Source of the DNA: an uncultured Archangium sp. | Lineage (GTDB): Bacteria; Myxococcota; Myxococcia; Myxococcales; Myxococcaceae | Assembly: GCA_946479335.1 (NCBI GenBank) | Contig: CAMLFP010000142.1 | Coordinates: 1-12,567 of the forward strand | Direction: 5' to 3' | DNA: 12,567 bases | Part shown: positions 6,772 to 12,567 of the stretch, one piece after another | How the letters are laid out: each line of letters starts with the position of its first letter | Numbering within the stretch: the stretch's first letter is position 1 | Program-made: the position numbers and the translations under genes | Notes under the pieces: model-generated | Told to the model about the DNA's origin: nothing | Database searches by the model: none | Seen by the model: only the letters and a program-made list of their open reading frames with translations

Positions 6772-7329
6772 TCATGGCGAGGGAGTCACCACGGTCTCGT
6801 TCACAGGTGGTTCGTGGCGCTTCGTGAGGTCGAAGCTGAAGCCCAGTCCGAGGCCGGCGGTGAAGAAGCCGTAGCCATTCACCAGCACGTTGAGGCCGAT
6901 GTTGACCGCGATGAAGAAGCGCACGGCCTTTGACACCGTGACGTTCAACGTCGGGCTCAGCTCCACCGCGCCGCCCGGCCAGGGAATCAACACGTCACCG
7001 CCGGTCGCGCCGAACCAGATGAACAGGCCTCCGCCCGCCGCGAGGGTGAAGTCGACGGTGTCGCTGCCGAGGCGCGGCGTGCGGTAGCGCACGGTGGCGG
7101 TGTGGCCCACGCCCGGAATGTCGTAGCCGAACGCGGGCTTGCCGAAGAAGCGCGCGCGGAGGTCGACACTGCCGCCATGCGCGAGCGAGATGCGGCCTTC
7201 GATGGCGCCATCGATGGTGAGGCCCGGGAAGCCGGTGAAGGTGGTGAGGAAGCCGCTCCCTGCTTCGATGACGAACTCGCCGGCCCACGCGGGTGCGGCC
7301 AGCATCATGACCAGGAGGCTCCATCTCAT
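6772..7329 (-). CDS. Exported beta-barrel-like protein, paralogue B
   Basis: A 185-residue protein with a signal peptide (MRWSLLVMMLAAPAWA, cleavage after residue 16). The mature part alternates hydrophobic and polar residues with many Gly and aromatic positions, typical of a small outer-membrane barrel: GRISLAHGGSVDLRARF, TATVRYRTPRLG, VELSPTLNV, FFIAVNIGLNV, GLGLGFSFDL. It is clearly paralogous to the gene immediately upstream (7326-7865): shared MRW start, VRYRTP, ELSP, AVN and AGL-x-x-GF-x-FDLT blocks in the same order. Start ATG overlaps the upstream stop by four bases (ATGA), so translation is probably coupled. No specific family is recognised, and barrel topology is inferred from residue pattern only. 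Confidence 0.82.
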   Translation of the reverse strand: MRWSLLVMMLAAPAWAGEFVIEAGSGFLTTFTGFPGLTIDGAIEGRISLAHGGSVDLRARFFGKPAFGYDIPGVGHTATVRYRTPRLGSDTVDFTLAAGGGLFIWFGATGGDVLIPWPGGAVELSPTLNVTVSKAVRFFIAVNIGLNVLVNGYGFFTAGLGLGFSFDLTKRHEPPVNETVVTPSP

Positions 7330-7865
7330 CGCTGTGGCTCCGCGCGTGGTGGGGTGAGGTCGAACACGAAGCCCGCAGCGAGCCCCGCGGAGAGCACCGG
7401 CTGCGCCCGCGCGAAGCCCGCGATGACGTTGACGGCGAGCAGGAAGTGCACCACGTCGCCGAGGCGCAGGTCGACGCTCGGGCTCAGCTCAAACGCGAAG
7501 CCGAGGTCGTTGCCGCTGGTGTCTCCACCTCGCTTCACGGCGTACTGCACGAGCAGGCCCGGTCCCATCGCGAGGCTGAATCCGATGGCGTCGCCGGCTT
7601 TCGGCGTCCGGTAGCGCACCGTCACCGTCTGCACCGCGGCGGGCGTGGAAGAGAGCGTCGACGGGCGCGCGAAGCGCTCCAGCATCAGGCTGACGTGGCT
7701 GCGGAGGTCGATGCTCCCCGCACGCGGGAGGGAGATGCGGAACTCGAGCGCCGCATCGGCTGCTGCGCCGCCCTGCAACGGCAGGTAACTGCTGCCGAGC
7801 TCGACGCCCAGGTCGTGCGCGAACGCCGGAGCCGACATCACCACCATCACCCATGCCCACCGCAT
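7326..7865 (-). CDS. Exported beta-barrel-like protein, paralogue A
   Basis: A 179-residue protein with a signal peptide (MRWAWVMVVMSAPAFA, cleavage after residue 16). An AAGGAGG Shine-Dalgarno (7870-7876) sits four bases before ATG. Blocks FRISLPRAGSIDLRS, VTVRYRTPKAG, FELSPSVDL, FLLAVNV and AGFVFDLT align in order with the downstream paralogue, so the two arose by tandem duplication. Sequence identity outside the blocks is modest, implying an old duplication or divergent roles. Residue pattern suggests an outer-membrane barrel of roughly eight strands (inference). The gene starts 12 bases after the stop of the PilT-like gene, placing both paralogues in one operon with it. Confidence 0.82.
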   Translation of the reverse strand: MRWAWVMVVMSAPAFAHDLGVELGSSYLPLQGGAAADAALEFRISLPRAGSIDLRSHVSLMLERFARPSTLSSTPAAVQTVTVRYRTPKAGDAIGFSLAMGPGLLVQYAVKRGGDTSGNDLGFAFELSPSVDLRLGDVVHFLLAVNVIAGFARAQPVLSAGLAAGFVFDLTPPRAEPQR

Positions 7866-7877
7866 CGCGCCTCCTTG

Positions 7878-8735
7878 TCAGTGTGGCTCTTCGTTCTCGA
7901 ACGTAATCGGCGGCGGCGGCGTTTCGTGCGCGCGCAGGTGCCGGCGCAGCGCGACCGACGGGAGGTGGAAGTCGAGCTCCAGCGCCGCGCGGCCGTCGTA
8001 CACCGCGAGCCGCTGGAAGCTGAGCGCGGCCAGATGGTCGGAGACGCGGCGACGGTGAAAGCGCGCGTCCAACACGCCGGCGCGGTGCACGGCGGCCGCG
8101 ACGTTCGGCGCGCGGAAGACGCACACCGCGAGGCGGCCATCCATCGCCGCGTCGAGCGCGAGGTCCAACGCCAGCGCGTCGTCATTCAGGTCGAAGCCGA
8201 TGACGTTGAAGGGCTGCAGCTTCACGCTGCGCGCGAAGTGCGCGGCGTCGCCTTCGTGTTGGCGGACACCCGCGGGTGAGGAGGTCAGCGGCTCCTCGAG
8301 CGACGCGACCTGCCGGCCGGCGCGCGCGTACGCCTCGAGCAGCGCAGTGAAGAGCGTGGAGCGCCCGCTCGAGGGTTCACCGGAGAGCAACACCAACCCG
8401 CGCGTCAGCTTGAGCAACGGCTGCTGAATCAACGGCGACAAGCCCAGCGCGTCGAGCGTGGGGAGGTGCTGCATCATCGCGCGGATGGTGAGCGACGGGC
8501 CGAACGCGTCGTCGGTGCGCAGCACGCGCGTCGCGTGTTCTCCGGCGTGGAGGCCCGGCGTGAAGGCGCCCGCCGCGGTCGCGAGCTGCGCGACGTCGTG
8601 CGCCGAGAGGGGCACGTCACCCAGTGCGCGCGCGCCGAAGTGACCGTGAATCATCGGCGGCTCGCCGACGCGCAACGTGAGGTCGCTGCCGCCTGCGTCG
8701 CGAAGTTGGGAGACGAACGAAGACAGAATCCTCAT
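7878..8735 (-). CDS. PilT-like protein with degenerate ATPase motifs
   Basis: A 285-residue protein matching the PilT/type II secretion ATPase family in order: GSDLTLRVGEPPMIHG (16-31) corresponds to the ASDLHL...PPMIR start of PilT, GLVLLSGEPSSGRST (113-127) to the Walker A region, LEEP (146-149) to the Asp box, and NVIGFDLNDDALALDLALDA (177-196) to the Walker B region. Key residues differ: Walker A Lys is Arg125, the Walker B Gly-Glu is Phe181-Asp182, and the His-box TLHT is VFRA (206-209). The usual C-terminal part is shortened, giving about 60-85 residues less than PilT. It therefore looks like a non-hydrolysing or very weak relative, a scaffold or regulator rather than a motor (inference). 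The Shine-Dalgarno lies in the arm of an upstream REP-like hairpin. It is followed after 12 bases by two barrel-like genes. Confidence 0.85.
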   Translation of the reverse strand: MRILSSFVSQLRDAGGSDLTLRVGEPPMIHGHFGARALGDVPLSAHDVAQLATAAGAFTPGLHAGEHATRVLRTDDAFGPSLTIRAMMQHLPTLDALGLSPLIQQPLLKLTRGLVLLSGEPSSGRSTLFTALLEAYARAGRQVASLEEPLTSSPAGVRQHEGDAAHFARSVKLQPFNVIGFDLNDDALALDLALDAAMDGRLAVCVFRAPNVAAAVHRAGVLDARFHRRRVSDHLAALSFQRLAVYDGRAALELDFHLPSVALRRHLRAHETPPPPITFENEEPH

Positions 8736-8742
8736 CGCCGCT

Positions 8743-8775
8743 CCCTCTCCCGTGGGGAGAGGGCTGGGGTGAGGG
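8743..8775. repeat. REP-like palindrome before the PilT-like gene
   Basis: Perfect 9-bp arms CCCTCTCCC (8743-8751) and GGGAGAGGG (8755-8763) with loop GTG, followed by CTGGGGTGAGGG. It is in the opposite orientation to the element at 9382-9417. On the minus strand the distal arm gives AGGGAG about five bases from the ATG at 8735, so the hairpin itself supplies, and could mask, the ribosome binding site of the PilT-like gene. Confidence 0.85.
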
Positions 8776-8890
8776 CCCGCCGCGCCCCCCGGGGGGGCCC
8801 CGGCCGCCCGGGGCCGGGGGGGGGGGGGGGCGGGCCCCCCCCCCCCCCCCCCCCCCCGCCCGGGGGGGGGGGGGGGGGGGGGGGGGGGCG
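8776..8890. other. Poly-G/poly-C low-complexity tract, probable sequence artefact
   Basis: After 40 bases of pure G/C text come runs of 15 G (8816-8830), 23 C (8835-8857) and 27 G (8862-8888). Nothing comparable occurs elsewhere in the window. The tract is flanked by palindromic sequence on both sides (8743-8763 and about 8901-8925). Poly-G calls are what two-colour sequencing returns when signal is lost, and poly-C is the same on the reverse strand, so an artefact over a strong hairpin is the simplest reading. The true sequence and length here are unknown; the end of the minus-strand gene 8887-9375 lies in or near it. Confidence 0.8.
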
Positions 8891-9375
8891 GCTTCGCGAG
8901 ACCCGCTCCCCGCGGGAGAGGGGAGCAGTACGAGGTGTTCCTCCGGCGCGCGCGCGGCCCGCATCGCGGCGCTCTCGAGCAGGTTGAGCAGCTCCGAGTG
9001 CCACACGGTCTCGACCTGCTTGCGCAGCTCCTTCAGGCGCGCGGGCGTCACCTCGCGCTGCAGCACGCGCAGCGGCAGCGACCCGAACGCGTGCGCGCCG
9101 ACGGCATGCCGGTCGAGCCAGCCGCCTTCGAACAACTGCGCCGCGAGCTCTTCGCCCAGCAGCGCGCCCGCGGCGTCCAGCAGGTTGTTCCAGTCGTCGT
9201 ACTCGAAGCCGCCGCCGTGCTCTCCGCGCTCGCGGATGACCTTCAGCAGCGCCGCAGCCGCGTCGTCATCGAGCGCGCCGGTGTCTTGCGTCTTCACCAG
9301 CGCGGCGTCGTTGGTCTCGCGCAGGTGCTCGCGAAGCGCTTCCGGTTCCAGGTAGCGCGCGTGAAGTTGCGGCAT
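8887..9375 (-). CDS. Protein of unknown function, 3' end lost in homopolymer tract
   Basis: About 150 residues read as ordinary protein: MPQLHARYLEPEALREHL at the start, a Leu/Ala/Glu-rich helical body with GGFEYDDWNNLLDAAG (54-69) and WHSELLNLLESAAMRAA (125-141). The frame then continues without a stop through REP-like sequence into the poly-G/C tract, giving only Pro and Gly, so the C-terminus cannot be read; the nominal frame runs to 8617 and overlaps the PilT-like gene, which I do not believe. I end the feature at the tract. ATG 9375 is preceded by GAGGG six bases upstream, part of the REP-like element at 9382. No signal peptide or membrane segment is seen and no family recognised. Its position first in the operon suggests a link to the PilT-like and barrel-like proteins. 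Confidence 0.65.
8901..8925. repeat. Partial REP-like palindrome
   Basis: GCTCCCC and GGGGAGC arms flank GCGGGAGA on the distal side of the homopolymer tract. The text resembles the other two REP-like elements (CCGCGGGAGAGGGG). It may form a pair with the element at 8743 around the unreadable stretch, and it lies inside the reading frame of the unknown gene, which suggests that gene's true stop is close by. Confidence 0.6.
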
Positions 9376-9381
9376 GTGTGG

Positions 9382-9421
9382 CCCTCACCCCAACCCTCTC
9401 CCGCGGGCGGGAGAGGGGGTT
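9382..9421. repeat. REP-like palindrome between gyrB and the unknown gene
   Basis: CCCTCACCCC is followed by 11-bp perfect arms CCCTCTCCCGC (9394-9404) and GCGGGAGAGGG (9407-9417). It lies in the 55-base gap between the gyrB stop and the start at 9375. On the minus strand it follows gyrB, so it may end or stabilise gyrB transcripts, but there is no T-run typical of an intrinsic terminator. Its far end provides GAGGG upstream of the ATG at 9375. Confidence 0.85.
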
Positions 9422-9430
9422 GTTTCCGGC

Positions 9431-11980
<2,550 letters not shown>

Positions 11981-12077
11981 CACGTTTTCCGGGCTCCGGG
12001 AGGGGTTGCAGAAACGCAACGCTGAGTGGCGCAAAATAGAGATTGTTCCATTCGCGGGAGGCCGACATACGGCCGTC

Positions 12078-12473
12078 ATGAACAAGAAATTGAACGTGGG
12101 GTTGTGGGTCGTGCAGGTGCTGCTGGCGCTGGTGTTCTTGATGTCGGGCGGCATGAAGCTGACCGCGCCGGTGGCCGACCTCGTCGCGCAGGGCATGACG
12201 TGGGCGGAAGGGCGCGAGTGGCTGCCGCGCTTCATCGGCGCGTCGGAATTTCTCGGCGCCCTGGGCCTCATCATCCCCGCGGCGACGCGCATCATGCCGA
12301 AGCTGACCGGGTTCGCGGCGGTGGGGCTGTTGACGGTGATGGTGCTGGCGCTCGGTACGCACGTGGCGATGGGCGACCTGGCGCACGCGCCGCCCTCCGT
12401 GGTGCTGGGCGCGCTCGCGGCGTTCGTCGCGTGGGGCCGCCTCAAGGCCGCGCCCATCGCGCCGCGCGGTTGA
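12078..12473 (+). CDS. Small DoxX-like integral membrane protein
   Basis: A 131-residue protein with four hydrophobic segments at about 8-25, 52-68, 74-94 and 106-121. The first, with VLLALVFLMSGGMKL, and the second, with FIGASEFLGALGLIIPA, match the DoxX/DoxX-like pattern (SG-x-x-KL after helix 1, E-x-LGALGL in helix 2). Family members are small inner-membrane proteins, some linked to quinone or thiol redox; no cofactor residues can be named here. ATG 12078 is chosen because the 24 residues of open frame before it are polar and unlike the family; the only GGGAGG upstream (12056-12061) is too far for good use. It is divergent from gyrB. Confidence 0.85.
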   Translation: MNKKLNVGLWVVQVLLALVFLMSGGMKLTAPVADLVAQGMTWAEGREWLPRFIGASEFLGALGLIIPAATRIMPKLTGFAAVGLLTVMVLALGTHVAMGDLAHAPPSVVLGALAAFVAWGRLKAAPIAPRG

Positions 12474-12506
12474 AGATTTCCTGTCTCACCTGAAAAGCGA
12501 CGTGCG

Positions 12507-12512
12507 TATAAC
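12507..12512 (+). promoter_or_regulatory. Candidate -10 element TATAAC just before a start codon
   Basis: TATAAC matches the -10 consensus at five of six positions and stands out in this GC-rich sequence. It ends six bases before ATG 12519, so transcription would begin at or near the start codon, giving a leaderless message. No good -35 is seen at 16-18 bases upstream. Confidence 0.4.
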
Positions 12513-12518
12513 CGCGTG

Positions 12519-12567
12519 ATGCTCGTGCTCATCGACGGCGCGGTTCAGGGAGACGCCCTCGCCATCG
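12519..12567 (+). CDS. 5' end of an unidentified gene, cut by window edge
   Basis: Sixteen codons are visible (MLVLIDGAVQGDALAI) and stay open to the window edge. The start is 45 bases after the stop of the DoxX-like gene on the same strand. No Shine-Dalgarno is seen within 15 bases, but TATAAC lies six bases upstream. Too short to identify; a GTG at 12516 is an alternative start. Confidence 0.5.
   Translation, partial: MLVLIDGAVQGDALAI

Noticed and set aside
8617..8886. Pro/Gly-rich C-terminal extension of the unknown gene
   Set aside because: It is translation of the poly-G/C tract and then overlaps the PilT-like gene out of frame; it depends on unreliable homopolymer lengths.
9382..9421. 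Intrinsic terminator of gyrB
   Set aside because: The hairpin is strong but no T-run follows on the minus strand and the same palindrome recurs elsewhere, so a REP-like element is the safer call.

Overview
The window is GC-rich DNA with strong third-position G/C bias, which is why long antisense shadow frames appear everywhere. Gene content (HrcA, GyrB, a YceF-type Maf, a degenerate PilT-like protein, a bacterial calpain, many small exported proteins) together with CCCTCTCCC-type palindromic intergenic repeats suggests a myxobacterium or close relative (Myxococcota). This assignment is inference; no rRNA or tRNA gene was seen.

Layout. 2-895 (-): exported Sel1-repeat protein with an exact 36-residue disulfide-like Cys pattern, divergent from a maf/DTW-domain pair (966-2026, +) coupled by a 1-base overlap. 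2098-3970 (+): a calpain-family cysteine protease and a small two-lobed partner protein, 13 bases apart. 3977-4362: three tandem 128-129 bp repeats between convergent genes; the copies resemble the 3' end of the next gene. 4359-5384 (-): exported Cys-rich protein of unknown function. It is divergent, with only 18 bases between start codons, from hrcA (5403-6446, +), which is followed by a small Cys-rich lipoprotein (6461-6769, +).

6772-9375 (-): an apparent operon of a protein of unknown function (3' end lost in a G/C homopolymer tract), a PilT-like protein whose ATPase motifs are degenerate, and two overlapping paralogous barrel-like exported proteins. Palindromic REP-like elements lie just before the first two genes and appear to supply their ribosome binding sites. 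9431-11893 (-): gyrB, the housekeeping anchor. Upstream of it is a perfect 9-bp dyad plus a third GTTTCA half-site. 12078-12473 (+): small DoxX-like membrane protein. 12519 to the end: start of a further gene, possibly leaderless.

The housekeeping genes (maf, hrcA, gyrB) are ordinary. The accessory candidates most worth a second look are the calpain/partner cassette, the pseudo-PilT plus twin outer-membrane protein operon, the tandem repeat block, and the dyad upstream of gyrB. The poly-G/poly-C tract at 8776-8890 is most likely a sequencing or assembly artefact over a REP hairpin.
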